NCBI RefSeq assembly: GCF_905475345.1
Contig: NC_066602.1
Coordinates: 558,001-622,000, forward strand
Direction of reading: 5' to 3'
DNA from: Vespula vulgaris
Lineage: Eukaryota > Arthropoda > Insecta > Hymenoptera > Vespidae
Length of the DNA stretch: 64,000 nucleotides
Positions 10,193 to 21,699 of the stretch are shown here, piece after piece; positions within the stretch are counted from its first letter, which is position 1; the number at the start of each line of letters is the position of its first letter. Made by a program: the position numbers and the translations under genes. The notes under the pieces are model-generated. The model did not search any database and was not told where the DNA came from. It saw only the letters and a list, made by a program, of their open reading frames with translations.

Positions 10193-10515
10193 TTATATTA
10201 TCTGGTGGAGCGTTGTTGAAATTTTTTTATCTTTTTTGGAATTACAATTCAAATATAAATCAATTCGGCTCCTTTGCAATACCTCCAGGCTATCGGAACT
10301 GTTTTCGTCTTCGGTTGGTTTAGTATATCTCTGAAACAATATAAGATTCGTAGATTAGTTAAGACTTACGGAAACCATTCAATTGTTCATCTAATTGTAT
10401 TGTACTCAAAAATAAATTTTGTTACATCCTTACATGTGATATAAAGTACCTTTTCCGAAAGGCAACAAATATTAATTTAGATTGTATTGATCACGAAAAT
10501 CAGTTTCATTTCCAT
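10193..10515 (-). pseudogene. Family H copy, inverted in U2; second exon intact
   Basis: Exon 2 is 10193-10330, 45 codons plus stop after TTTCAG, starting RYTKPTEDEN and continuing with the conserved LQRSRIDLYLNCN. Exon 1 (ATG at 10515) stops after 12 codons (stop TAA in the hydrophobic stretch), so the gene as a whole is probably dead. As with family A, the second exon outlived the first. Confidence 0.5.
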
Positions 10516-10745
10516 AATACAAAATTGAAATTTTATAATAAATCACGAACTTACGATTACTAACAAATCTACCTTGTATTGATAGCTTAAACAAATGACT
10601 AGTAAGAATGAAGAAATTGCTTCAAACGCCTGAATTACTTGTATAACGGATCTCTGGGACGTATGAAGTATGCACGAACGAATATTTGTTGTACCACACT
10701 CGCTCGCGTATTACTAGTTCGACAACTACCGAATGAATGACCTAT

Positions 10746-10858
10746 AGCTTCATCGCCGTCCTCCGAACGACGGTATTTATACCCCGCACAACGCTTTGGA
10801 TTCTTAACCCAGCGAACACGATAGCGCCCTTTGCACAGGGTTATTACACTTGATGTAG
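10746..10858. promoter_or_regulatory. Unusually conserved 113-bp block, U2 copy
   Basis: Exact match of 1456-1568, at an offset of 9,290. High similarity continues to about 10935 with only a few differences. It lies between the inverted family-H copy and the inverted spacer module in both units. Confidence 0.4.
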
Positions 10859-11399
10859 GTTAATCAATATATAGAAAGAACCAAGATGCTCATAAGTTAC
10901 GAGGAAATGAATTTCTCTATTGATCTCTATTAATTGGGTGTATCATTATCCTTTTTCTTCTATGCTCTTCTGTCGTTTGTTTTCTCCCCTCCTTCTCTTT
11001 ACAATTTGCAATTAGAAATTAATTAAAGAATTCTGAAAATTGCCAATTATGTTTCTTCCTGTTTTTGTCGTTAAAAATATTTATGAATAAGAATTAATCT
11101 GGAGCAAAGAATATTGTTTGACAATTTTTTTTGTTATATCACTTTCTGTTCTTTTTCTATTATTGAAGATAACAATCTCTTTTTTACACATCTGTGTTTT
11201 TTTATAATGCATTAGTAAAGAGTATTGATTCATACAAAATCATTTGTCACTTTTTTTTCCTAATATCATCTTTATCTCTTCTACGTATTTTATTTGGTCA
11301 CCATTTACGTAAGTCAATCAAAATTTCCTATTACGCGATTGAACGACTCGGAAAAGCTTAATTGGATATGGATTGGGGGGAAATGAATTTCTCGATGAA

Positions 11400-13600
11400 G
11401 ATAGATTTATCGACAGATAGATTTATTGAAGGGTCGTCCGACGTTGCACGGGGAACGTGGATCATAGAGAATTGAAATGAACCTGAGGGTGGTATATTTT
11501 GCAAAATGATTCCACACGTAGGGACGATAAAAAGCTCTACCGTTGTTCGGGAGCTCGAATTCTCATGCAAAGATTCATTCGAGGTAAATGATTTGCAAGT
11601 AATACGTTTTCCCATACTTAGCTTCAAATACGTTCATACTGAACGTATTATTATTATCTCTCTTCATCCATGTGTGTACATTCGCGCCTGCGTTAGCGTT
11701 TTCAAGTGGACGAGATGATTGTGCGATCCTATGAGGGAGTGTGTTATATCGTTCAATATTGACGCAAGGATTTATTTTCATAGGATTTTTTTTCTTTTAT
11801 CATGTTTTAGATAATCGCATAATTCTGTATAGATATAGATGAGCTATATTCGAGACGCTAAAGTATAGATCGTATTATACAATTTCGTATATAATAATAT
11901 GTTATAACTACATTTTATAATATACGATAGAAAGTTGTATAGTATATGATTATTATTTTCCACTATATTTCATACTGTGCACTTACTCTTGGGTATATTA
12001 GTGTATAATATTGAACAGAAAAGAAAATATAATTAGAGTTACCTGATTTAGGACATGTTTACGCGATTTAATCGTATGATCGTATATAGAGCGAACCTTT
12101 GTGATACATATCAGCAATCGAATTGGTATCGTTTGTTTTCGTGATTAATATTATTAGTTTTCTTTTTTTAAATATCATACCTTTCGCTTGTTTGAAGCAA
12201 CAGTTCATTTCTGAGTTTGAAGGAGATTCTGACATATTTTTCTGACAAAAATAAAATTCAGATTGTTGACTCAAATATTTAAATACGTAATTAGAACGCT
12301 TAGAAAGTATACTAAAAGATTCACTGAACATTTTTAATATTTCCGTAAAATTCTGAAATTGTATTTAAAAGGGAAGATAATTATATGTGCGCTCATTGAA
12401 AAATTAAATCATTCCGATGATAATTCGGAAAATTCAAATATTATGTTACGAAAGATATGATAAATCACTGCTATACTCAGTTACACGTAAAAAGAAATAA
12501 ACGATTGCAGAAATATAATATTTCCATAGGAACAAACTAGTTTAGAACATAATATAAGAAGTATTTGGTAAGAAGAAGTACAATTGGACCATCCATTTCA
12601 GTTGTCCAACAGGAGGTAAATTTTTAGGAAAATGAATGTCGTTCCGATGAAAGAACTGAGACAGTCGTGGCACATCGATCTGCAGAAGACTTAATTAAAT
12701 GTGCACGTAATTAAGTGATGGATTTAAAAAGATAATTGAGTTATACAGCCAGGCGTATCGTCGAATAGTCTGCATGGTTTGAAAAGGGGAAAGCAAATGA
12801 AAAAATACCTTTCCTATTTGCAAAATCAGATAGGAAATGTGCGCTCACAGGACCGCACACTCATTTCCCTCGGCTCGAAATGGCGCATTCAAGCGCGCAC
12901 AAGAGCACACACGGACGGACAGAAATAGTACCAAATCCTTTAATACGAAGGTACTTGACGATACGTATGGGAGATCGTTATACGCAGATGCATTTTCATT
13001 AAATTCCTATTAAAACGTACTAACAAAAGAATCCTGGCTATGTAGCAAATTAATTCGATTCTTTAAAATTACAAAATTACTCTTAAACGTAAATTAAATA
13101 TTTTGATTATATTTTAAGTACACGATGTTACGCGATTCAGAAAATTAATTCAACATTTCTTCTACTTTCAATTAGTCGACTGATTACTCAATTTAATTTA
13201 ATGGAGTAACTATGACAAGGTGACGTAAACATGAAACAAATCCGTAAATCCTTTAAGCGTCCCTACAGGTTCAATCATTTTGATATTTTAATCATTCAAA
13301 CCTGCCTTAATTCAAATTCGATTATTCTGAGCTCAATCTTCAATCAATGATTAAAACTTCCATTCTCATAATCGTTTCTACACTCGATATCATTTTCTGT
13401 TTTTTCCTTATTATTTCTATTATTCCCGATAGGTCACGTTGATCCATTTAACTTCTTTCATACGATACACCTTCTTAGAAATTTTAGAATTCAAATCGAA
13501 ATTTTGCAAAATCAATGTTCGGCCAAGGACAAACATCGTTTTGATTAGAATTAAATTTATTATGGAATCATCGTTGTCGAGATAAAGTGTATCGTCGATT
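11400..13600. repeat. Non-coding repeat stretch of U2
   Basis: Holds the 11600-11720 D-tail copy, the 11740-12350 modules (shared with 2860-3700), the block 12380-12560 (mirrored at 50330-50530) and the 12770-12985 D tail. From 13000 to 13600 there is AT-rich sequence matching, inverted, 49.5-49.95 kb. No other gene seen. Confidence 0.5.
12770..12985 (-). pseudogene. Family D C-terminal module, U2
   Basis: Minus-strand tail module with the usual CG- and CA-rich middle (12840-12910) and the conserved outer ends. It pairs with the forward copy at 11600-11720. No long frame is open. Confidence 0.35.
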
Positions 13601-13640
13601 GAAACGTGAGCGAGCGTGGACTACTAATATTTACACTCAC

Positions 13641-14230
13641 CCTCTACTACTTCATCCCCTGTATCTCCTTCTTCTTCATCTTCATCCTCTTCTTCTTCTT
13701 CAATAATGATTCGCAGAACATCTTTTTCGGAATCACTATTAATCGCCCTAAGGTTTTCCTTATCGTTCCTAATCTCGAAATTGAAATAAATATTATTACG
13801 ATATATATAATTTTCTAACTAATTGCCGAAATTAATATTAGTTCGATATCCAAAAATACGGTCAACGTTATTACTGATTTTTATTTACCCTTCCCGACTG
13901 CATTGAATCCTTCTGAAGTTGCAAAAAGATAGAATCCAAAGAGAATCGGCGAGGAAACTTACTTTTCTACGAAGGAACGTTCCCGCATTAGAGCAAAAAT
14001 TCAACTTTGACCCATGATCCGTATGAACCGTTGGACGTTCCTTCGAAAAACCTTTCCCAACGCAATCGATTATATCCTCTTACTGAAGCCGCTTCCCTAT
14101 TGATCCTTTGAAGGGATGATTCCCTAGCCCCGTACCACCATTCGAAAGCAGCATAGTAAAACAGTACTATATCGATTTCGAGAAGATTCGTTATCAAGGC
14201 CAATATAAATTTTTTCTTCCTATTTTTTGT
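13641..14230 (-). pseudogene. Family B copy in U2, broken
   Basis: The acidic exon spans 13912 to 13641, with a kept acceptor (CTTCAG) and donor (GAGG|GTGAGT), but a TAA stop comes eight codons in. The tail has expanded into a GAA/GAT run coding mostly Glu and Asp. The upstream exon (about 14225-14100) carries a stop, and its donor GTAAGC has changed to AGAAGC. Local identity with 3906-4476 is good, so this is the same gene at a later stage of decay. Confidence 0.5.
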
Positions 14231-14889
14231 TTGTTTAATTTCAAACACCTGACGAATAAGGTATAGAACAAAATATTACGGATGAGTTAGAGACAAGGTC
14301 CATGTTTCAAAAGGAAATGCTATGATGATATGATGCTCAGATGATATATAGTATTCCCTAGAAGCACTAGAAGAGTTTTGGAAGAGGTCGATAATTTTAG
14401 ATAATGCAATATCACTGACCGATTACGCATAATTCAATGTGTGTTCTCCATGCATGAGATATATAGATTTGTACTTTTTTTCTCATTTTTTAAAATTCGA
14501 CGTATAATGTAAATTATCATGTCACTGTCGAAGAATTTTAAGAAAAAATTGACAATTTCAAAGAACGATTAGATACTTCTCATGTTGATTACTTCGCCGA
14601 TTATATAATTTTTATTATGCAAAGAGAAATTGGAAAAAAATATTATTTGAATAAATAAATTTTTGGTCGACGTTTCACAAATGGAAATTCAAAATGTGGG
14701 TAATAACGTTCACAAGATATTGTAATTATGAGAAAATTTCAGCAATAAAATTAATTCCTTTTCATTTAATATTAATCATTAATAGGGGGCGATGAATTAA
14801 TTGAAACGAAAGCGTTATTACAATATGCATTTATGCAATATGGATTATTTCATACGGTAGTTAACAGCAAAGGGCAACAGTAAGTCGGC

Positions 14890-15415
14890 TTAAAAGGGAT
14901 TGGTGGACAAATCCGTTTCTCCCCACTCACATCATATTCAGCTCTTTCGACCGCGGAATAGGAGGTGTCGATTGAACTGCGTAAAGCCTATTCAAATGAA
15001 TTACGCGAAAAGGGAAATAAATATAGCGAATGATTTTCTCTGAATCCATATTTTTTGGCACTGTGTAATAAAGAAAGAGAGAAGCTTGTTAACTTAAATA
15101 ACGCAAAGAGAATTAGTAATATTAAGAAACAAATTTTCAAGCAATATTTCTTGCTCGATATTAACATTTATTTCTAAATATTTTAAACGATAAAAATGGG
15201 AAAAATAACAATAGTCGATTATAAATATTCTTCAGTCAATTTCAAAATTGTAAATTGTAAAGAACAGGAATGAAAAAGAAACCAGAAACAAAAAAAAGAA
15301 AATAATTTGTCCAGTTAATGCGAGTTCATAGTGAAATTTACTTCCCTCTGACCCACGACATTTCGGTTCTTTCTGTTGCGTAATACGCGGTATTGATTAC
15401 CTTGCATAAAATGTA
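14890..15415 (+). repeat. Spacer module in U2
   Basis: Same layout as 5150-5710. Left block has CTCTTTCGACCGCGGAATAG, right block TTCTTTCTGTTGCGTAATAC. It lies directly upstream of the H-A-B cluster at 15721-17160. Confidence 0.45.
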
Positions 15416-15720
15416 ATGGCCCCTACCATCGAGCCCTGCCTTGGAGATCAGCTCGGTCATCCGACGAGGCAGTCTGGTGGAGGAACTCCTCTGCGGAAAT
15501 CATCCTTTCAATAATTTTTGATCGAGTAATACGCAAGTAAGTGACAGATAATAGCATCTATACGCCTATATAATACTTCATTCGTCCCAAAGGAAACTTA
15601 CAAACAATCCAATCGGTACAATTTTTTCGTTTTCATTAATCTGTTGTTCGTTATCGATATAAGGTAAACTTGTCAGGAGTCGTTAATATGTGATTTGTTA
15701 TAACATTCCAATTCTATATT

Positions 15721-16037
15721 ATGGAAATGAAACTAATTTTCTTCATCAATATCATCCTAATTATTATTTTGTTGCTTCTCGGAGAAGGTACTTTATATCG
15801 CTAAGAAGCGCGTGACCCGATTTACCTATGATGACTCGACAATTTCAATGAACAATTGAACGTCTATCCTGTCTTCACTAATCTACAAATTTTAAATTAT
15901 TTCAGAAATATACCAGGTTAAACGAAGGCGAAAGCAGTTTCAATAGCTTAGAAATATTGCAAAGCTGCAGAATTGACTGCTATCTGAATTGTAATTACTT
16001 CCAAAGAAAATATGTGAATTTCAACTACGCTGCATGA
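15721..16037 (+). CDS. Family H copy in U2
   Basis: The exon 1 frame is open from ATG at 15721 to 15804, with hydrophobic core IFFINIILIIILLLL. A possible donor AAG|GTACTT lies at 15788. Exon 2 begins after TTTCAG at 15906 and is open for 43 codons to 16037. It shares KYTRLNEGES and a run of paired residues with the other copies. The likely donor leaves phase 1 while the conserved second-exon frame needs phase 0, so either the donor is elsewhere or an exon is missing. Family A follows 300 nt downstream on the same strand. Confidence 0.45.
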
Positions 16038-16345
16038 TAATTAAATATTCCGGATCCGAAATGAAACACATTTATTTTGGCAGTCCTTGCTCTTCCGCAT
16101 ATCCGACGATAGGTCATTTATGGATAGCATGAATATCTGACCATCAAACAGATCAGGAAATGAAAACGTTTTCCTTTTTAATCTTATATTTAAATGGTCG
16201 ATCAATCAATGTTCTATTTATCGAATGGTAAGATATTTTGGAGATAAGATATAAATTTTTTATTCGAAAGTATAATATGAAATAAAAGATCTGTATCATA
16301 GGTACGTTTTATAATCAGTTACTAAATTTTCACACAGATTTTATG

Positions 16346-16764
16346 ATGACGACGCGAGTATTTCTATTGATGAGAGGGACATTAGGTCTCTTAACTGTAT
16401 CTATCCTTCATATTGTATTATTGTATATAAATCAAGAAGCTATATATTTATTAACTAATGTAATGAAAAATATTATATATATGGGAAGCAAGATGCTCCA
16501 TGAAAGAGAGGAGGTAAATAATAATATAGAAATAAAAGTTTTAATATTTTTTCAAAGAATTTTGCGTTACATGTCATTCGTAATTTAATGTGTCAGATCA
16601 TAAAAGCAGAGGATGAAGCTGATGCTGCTCACGAATTTATTACAAATCTTCCAAATGATCTCGTAGGCAAGTTAGTGAGAGAATCACCTAATTATCTGGT
16701 TTATGGAAACAACATGTTTCTATTGCTAGAGCATTACTGTAGCAACCATCGACATCAATATTGA
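16346..16764 (+). CDS. Family A: two-exon small membrane or secreted protein, intact
   Basis: Function unknown; I do not recognise the family. Exon 1 is 16346-16513 and exon 2 is 16597-16764, each exactly 168 nt. They join in phase 0 across an 83-nt intron that starts GTAAAT and ends GTGTCAG, giving 111 residues. Exon 1 has a hydrophobic stretch at about residues 4-28 (signal peptide or anchor). Exon 2 is charged, with an acidic start (KAEDEADAAHEF), and ends shortly after LLLEHYCSN. I chose the second of two adjacent ATGs (16343 and 16346) because it aligns with the start in other copies. The gene lies just downstream of family H and upstream of a B remnant. Other copies are at 46420-46836, 54285-54706, 30941 and 6612. 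This is the only one with both exons open; the others keep an AATAAA just after the stop, here changed to AATACA. Exact phase and length agreement with the minus-strand copy supports a real gene. Confidence 0.62.
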
Positions 16765-16859
16765 ATTTTAATACACGAGGTACGAAAATATCAGATGTAA
16801 GTAACTAGCCACGTATCTTATCCACTTTTCTATATTAATTTCGTATTTTATAATATAGT

Positions 16860-17160
16860 GCATTGAATCGTGAAAGCAGAAGAGTGGTCCAAGAAGGTGG
16901 AAATTCGAAATGAAGATGGAACATCATTAGCTACTCCTCTTGCGTTCATTATGTGATTCAGAATACCTAGGAAATGCAAAAGGAAAAAGAACATTTGTGT
17001 TTTTCCGACGAAATTTGGAAAAATCAATATGGCATTGTTTTATAAAGCTTGGAACTGTGGTACGAGGAAATGGGAGGGATTTACCTTCTTCAAAGGATCC
17101 AAACGTGAGCGGCTTTAGCTGTAGGCTATAAGCGACGGTACTCAGATCGATTTGTCGACG
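16860..17160 (+). pseudogene. Family B remnant, short form in U2
   Basis: Directly follows family A (stop at 16764). It has the same layout as 6700-6990, with stops in the family frame, including TAA at the position of the conserved CAA codon. The donor-like CGTGAGC is kept. Confidence 0.4.
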
Positions 17161-17999
17161 TTCCACGCAGGGCCAGGATCAAATGGGAATTGAAATGAAA
17201 CTGAGGGAAGTATATCATACATAATAATTTAACATACAGGGACGATCAAAGGATTCACCGTTTTTGGAAGTAATAACGTTAACAGGGAAATACTTTTAAA
17301 TTATACGTGAAATTGAAAATCCACGTTCACGTGATTTTTATTCCATCGATGCAAATTAAGTAAGCATTCGATATTATTAAGAAAGGAGAAATGCTGAATT
17401 CTGTATTTGATATTATTTCTCATAACATTCATGACATGTACTTAAAGAATATTCGTAATATTTAATTAGCGTTTTTCTTAAATACTGAAATTTGGACGAA
17501 GAATTCGGTAACACAAAGTATCTGTTTTTAATACGTTCTCCCATACTTATCGAGAAATACCTTCGTTTTAAACCTTTCGGTATTATCTCCCTCAATCTGC
17601 GGGTGCTCTAGTGCACGACTATCTGCGGCGGTTCGAGTAGCCGGGGATGAGTGAGCGGTCCTGTGTGCGTGTATGCGGACAACCCCTATTTTACCTTCAT
17701 ATAATTGGAGATTAGCTCTATAATTCCATTACCTATTTAGATTTATCGTTTGATAGCACGATTACTTATTTTGCAGAGTAGTGGATTATTTTCTTTGGAA
17801 CAAATTGATTTGGAACATAATATACGAAATATTAGATAATTAGGATTATTTTTTTGCATTCTTCAATAGGGAGTAAATTTCTAGGAAAATGTTTCGGTTC
17901 ATATAGAAAAATTAAATCAGTCGTGGTACATTGACGTCCAAATTATCCAGATAACTGCATGATACAGCTAAATGGATAATTGAATTATACCGCTAATCT

Positions 18000-18540
18000 T
18001 ATTATCGAATTGTCTGCTTCGTTTGATGAGAGGGAAACTCATAAAAAAATACATTTCTTGTTTTTAAAATAAGAGAAGTGATGTACGTAGAAACGCCCAC
18101 TTATTCCCGTCCACTTGAGCAGCACTTGAAAAGCGCGCACGGAGAGGAATAACAATGCATCGTTTAATATCATGGTGCTTGACGATAGGTACGAGGGAAG
18201 GTATTGCGTACGCGTAAATCGTTAAATTCCGATCAATACTCGTTAACAGGGAAATTTGTAGACATGAAGGATCATATATTTTTGCAAAAAAGAGCAAAAT
18301 TTTGTCCTTTATAATTTTTCACGATGTCTATGATAAATGTTGAATCAATTCTTTTCCAACATTATCATCCCTCGCGTTATGTATGAGATCTCTCCGTTTT
18401 CTTGTTGGATGTCATCACTGTCACTTCTATCGTTTTCTTCCGAATTAATATTCATTTTTTCTAACCGTGTAAATGGAATTTCTCTTCGGTATTACTTATA
18501 GCACGAAACTCACTCGTGTTTGGAAATTTTGGATTTTCTC
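18000..18540 (-). pseudogene. Family D copy, minus strand in U2
   Basis: Mirror of 44540-45095. The part 18064-18297 is open on the minus strand for 77 codons and contains FFAKIYDPSCLQISLL. Beyond its stop the conserved tail frame (VSLSSNEADNS) resumes with a shift and ends near 18015. The upstream acidic segment (18330-18480) is broken. Confidence 0.4.
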
Positions 18541-18793
18541 TTAATGAAAAAGAAATAAGTAAGTAAACGGGTTGGTAGTCTGAAATTGTATATTACCAAA
18601 TCACGAAATGATACATAACAATAATATAATACTTTCCTGGTTTCCTGACTAATTTAGTCGAGGGATCTATTTATACTACTCGAAGTTTCAATACGAAGTG
18701 AGCTCAGCTTTGAAAATCTCTTTCCTGAGTTTTATGAATACTTGTTTACTTCATCAAATATCACTATATCGTACGAGGCATACTCATGTACTA

Positions 18794-19030
18794 TTACAAA
18801 CAAATCCTTTTCATCGCTCTCTTTAAGCAGGCTGGATAAGCATCCAGATCGTTGTGAACGTACTTCTTCTTCATAAAACCGATTGTTTTCGTACGTCCTC
18901 GTAATTTGATTATTTCGTTAGTAACGAATTCAATTGTTCTCTCGGAGGTGAAATACGTGAAAGAGAAGGTAATATTAGGTGAGAAAGAAATACGAAGAAA
19001 GATATTGTCCGAATACAAGTTTTTTATCAT
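18794..19030 (-). CDS. Family F copy, 78 residues
   Basis: Starts at an ATG at 19030, two to three codons upstream of the start of the 32153 copy. It is open for 78 codons, rich in Lys and Arg toward the end (KRAMKRICL), and keeps YFTSERT and MKKKYVHND in line with the other copy. No upstream promoter or polyadenylation signal could be pinned down. The gene lies at the end of U2, just before the junction at about 19150 where the repeat order flips. Confidence 0.45.
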   Translation of the reverse strand: MIKNLYSDNIFLRISFSPNITFSFTYFTSERTIEFVTNEIIKLRGRTKTIGFMKKKYVHNDLDAYPACLKRAMKRICL

Positions 19031-19149
19031 TATGCAATAACGAAAATGAATTTTTCGATAACTTGAGCAATATTCATTTGTTTACAAGAAAAGAAGGTAA
19101 TATTTGGAAAAAATGTTTTCAAGCAAAATGGAAGTAGATATAACTTCCG

Positions 19150-21100
19150 AACATGAGAAATGCTTTCACGACAGTCTGAGCTCTTCTCTGATCCGCTGAA
19201 GGAGGGTTGTAAGAAGAACTTGTATATATAGTGATATTTGATGAAGCAAACAACCGATCCTAAAACTGGAGAAAGAGATTGTCAAAGCTGAAACGAGTTC
19301 TTATTAAAACTTGTAGTAGTATAAATAGGTCCCTCGACTAATTAATCAAAAAACCAGGAAAGTATTATTTTTTTGTTATGTATCATTTCGTGATTTCGTA
19401 AAATGCAATTATCTCCATTTTATTTATTTATCTATTTTTTTTTCTTCTTTTTTTCTTTTTTTCTTTCTTTCTTTCTTTTATTAAGAGAAAGGCAAAGTGC
19501 CCAAATACGCACAAGTCTCATGATATAAGATATAAGTAGTGAAGAAGAATGTCAGATAGGCATTCATACAGTCACGTTAGAAAAAATAAATATGAATTCG
19601 GAAGAATACAACAGTAGGGATAGTTATATCATTTAGCAAGGAAACGAAGAGATCTCATTGATGAAAGTGATGAAAATGTTGTAAAAGAATTGCTTGAAAA
19701 CTAATCATAGATTTCGTAAAAACTAATAAGTACTTTTAAAATATATACTCTGATGTGAGTCGTTGGACCACGTCTGCGCCAATAAAGTTCCATCGATTTG
19801 TTGAGAGGTAACGACCGAAAGGACTCAGTGTAGAAATGATTATTACGTTATACGCACATTAATTGCTTACTCGGACGGAAAGGTCGAAAATGAAGTTAAT
19901 TAAGGGGAAATGAACTTCTCTTTTATTATTGAACAAATATCTTTGAATTCGACATGTTACTTTTCTCTCTTTTTTTTTTCTCTCTTTCTTTACACTTTAT
20001 AATCTGAAATAAACTAATGAATGTTGACTATTAATTTTGTTTTTATTTGTTTGCTTAAAATTGACTATCAATAAGAATTAATTTCTCCTTTTTTTTAGCT
20101 CTTGAAACTATCATTTCTTTTCGTTTATTACTCGATAATAAGGTATACAGATTCAGAGAAAATCTTTCGCCATATTCATTTCTTTTTTTTTTCGTTGTAT
20201 CATCTTTTTCTCTATTACGTATCTCATTTGAATGCGCTTTACGCAAGCCAATTTAAATTTCCTGTTAAAATTTCCCGAAAGGGCTAAAAATTCGGAAAAA
20301 TATACGGGTTGGGAGGAAATGAATTTCTCGATCAATTCCTTTTAATTCGACATAATATCATTCGTTTGAATAGCCGTACGACTAGACGAAATATATCTTT
20401 TCCAAATGATCTATAGATGAGGAGCTTTAGCTAGAGGGAATAATCGATTCGAATCGAAACGGCCGTTGAGGGGATGTCCGTTGACATTGCATGTGGAACA
20501 TAAATCAAAGTAGAATTGAGATGGAATTGAGAAAAGTTTATCTTTATGGTATATTCTATATTTAGTAAAATATATTTTATATAGTAAAATAATATTTGTA
20601 ATTCCCAAATGCATTATTCAAATGATTTATGTTCTCAGTAAGCGTATAATATAACATTGATATGATGCATCGCCTAACATAGTAGAAATCTATCTTACTT
20701 TTCGACTTACCGATCGACATGGCTGAAAGCATAAATTATAAATGTTTTAGGAAGATAGCCTTGCCATGAAATAATCTTTCCTTCTCAATAGAATCTTCTG
20801 ATTCTACTTTCTTGGTAATGTCAATATTCTCTTTACGAAAAATAAATAAATTTGAATAACCAAATACCAAAAAAAGGTCACTCCCCCAAAAGGGGATAGA
20901 CATAATTAGATATTACAAAGTAAAATGATCGAAAGGATATGAATATGCAGAATGATTCATAGGAGGAAACAAAGGCAGAGAAATAATCAAAAAGAAAAGT
21001 ATCATAATAATAAAAAAAAATTATTATCTACGATAGTTTGGATTTAATAATAAAAAGAGTAGAAAAAATGAGTAGGAAAAATAGTAGAAATAAATTTATT
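19150..21100 (-). repeat. Inverted block matching 41.9-43.3 kb
   Basis: At about 19150 the order of modules flips. 19180-19390 is the reverse of 43030-43260, 19700-19920 of 42480-42660, and 20060-20345 of 42060-42420. A degenerate family D upstream segment is readable at 19560-19710 (KRRDLIDESDENVVKELLEN in frame, then a stop). No intact gene seen. Homology to 2340-2660 begins near 20740. Confidence 0.5.
19430..19482. repeat. Polypyrimidine (CTTT)n tract
   Basis: Run of T with interspersed C, ending in four CTTT repeats. Simple-sequence expansion within the inverted block. Confidence 0.85.
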
Positions 21101-21127
21101 AAATATTTTAATCTATCGCGTTAAATC

Positions 21128-21564
21128 TATCTATATATTAATCTATCGTATTTATTGGAATGCATTACAAGATGTTGATCCTCAATCTTGTAGGCTTCAA
21201 TATAAATTCTCGCAAGACTCAAATGAAAGAAAATCCAAAATAATATATAAGCCCCCGATCAGCCGCGATAATCGAATGTGCATCATACGTATCAATTTAA
21301 ACAAGATGCTCTCATATTTGAATTTTTTTATTTCGATCCATCAACCTGAATGTTTAGTCAAGGGTAATTTTTTTATACAGTCAGTTGCAAAAGACGTAAT
21401 TATTAATAGAAGGAAATAGAACTATCTTCGTTAGTCATTTTTAAGTTCATTGCATATTGTTTTTCATTTGAGTCTTCCTAGAATTTGCATAGATGCCTAC
21501 AAGATTGAGGATCAACATCTTGTAATGCATTCCAATGATTACGATAGATTGATATATAGATTAG
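21128..21564. repeat. Inverted repeat (arms about 68-100 bp) at a symmetry junction
   Basis: Left arm 21128-21195 and right arm 21495-21564 are near-perfect reverse complements. Both contain ACAAGATGTTGATCCTCAAT or its complement. Weaker pairing extends inward to 21230 and 21455. About 225-300 bp lie between. The modules to the left run forward and those to the right run inverted, so this is a point where the repeat order turns round. No target-site duplication was recognised. Confidence 0.75.
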
Positions 21565-21699
21565 ATATTTATGACAAGTTTTCTTCTTCTACAACACTTC
21601 ATTGCTTTTTGTTTCTATTAGTAGAAAATTATATAAAATAAAATATAATATAATTATAATTATATAAAGAAGTTTCCTTTATAATACACGGACGTATAT

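Larger units (their letters stand above)
9331..19150 (+). repeat. Amplified unit U2 (about 9.3-9.8 kb)
   Basis: Second copy of the unit, in direct orientation to U1. Matching landmarks are 200-365 with 9500-9690, 921-1040 with 10193-10330, 1456-1568 with 10746-10858, 3906-4476 with about 13641-14230, 5990-6292 with 15721-16037, and 8725-8945 with 18794-19030. By eye identity is moderate, with frequent small indels, so the duplication is old except for a few blocks that match exactly. U2 holds the best preserved family A, H and F genes of the unit. Confidence 0.8.

Noticed and set aside
13606..13818. Plus-strand 70-codon hydrophobic ORF
   Set aside because: Antisense shadow of the acidic tail of family B: GAA and GAT runs read on the other strand give Phe, Leu, Ile and Ser.
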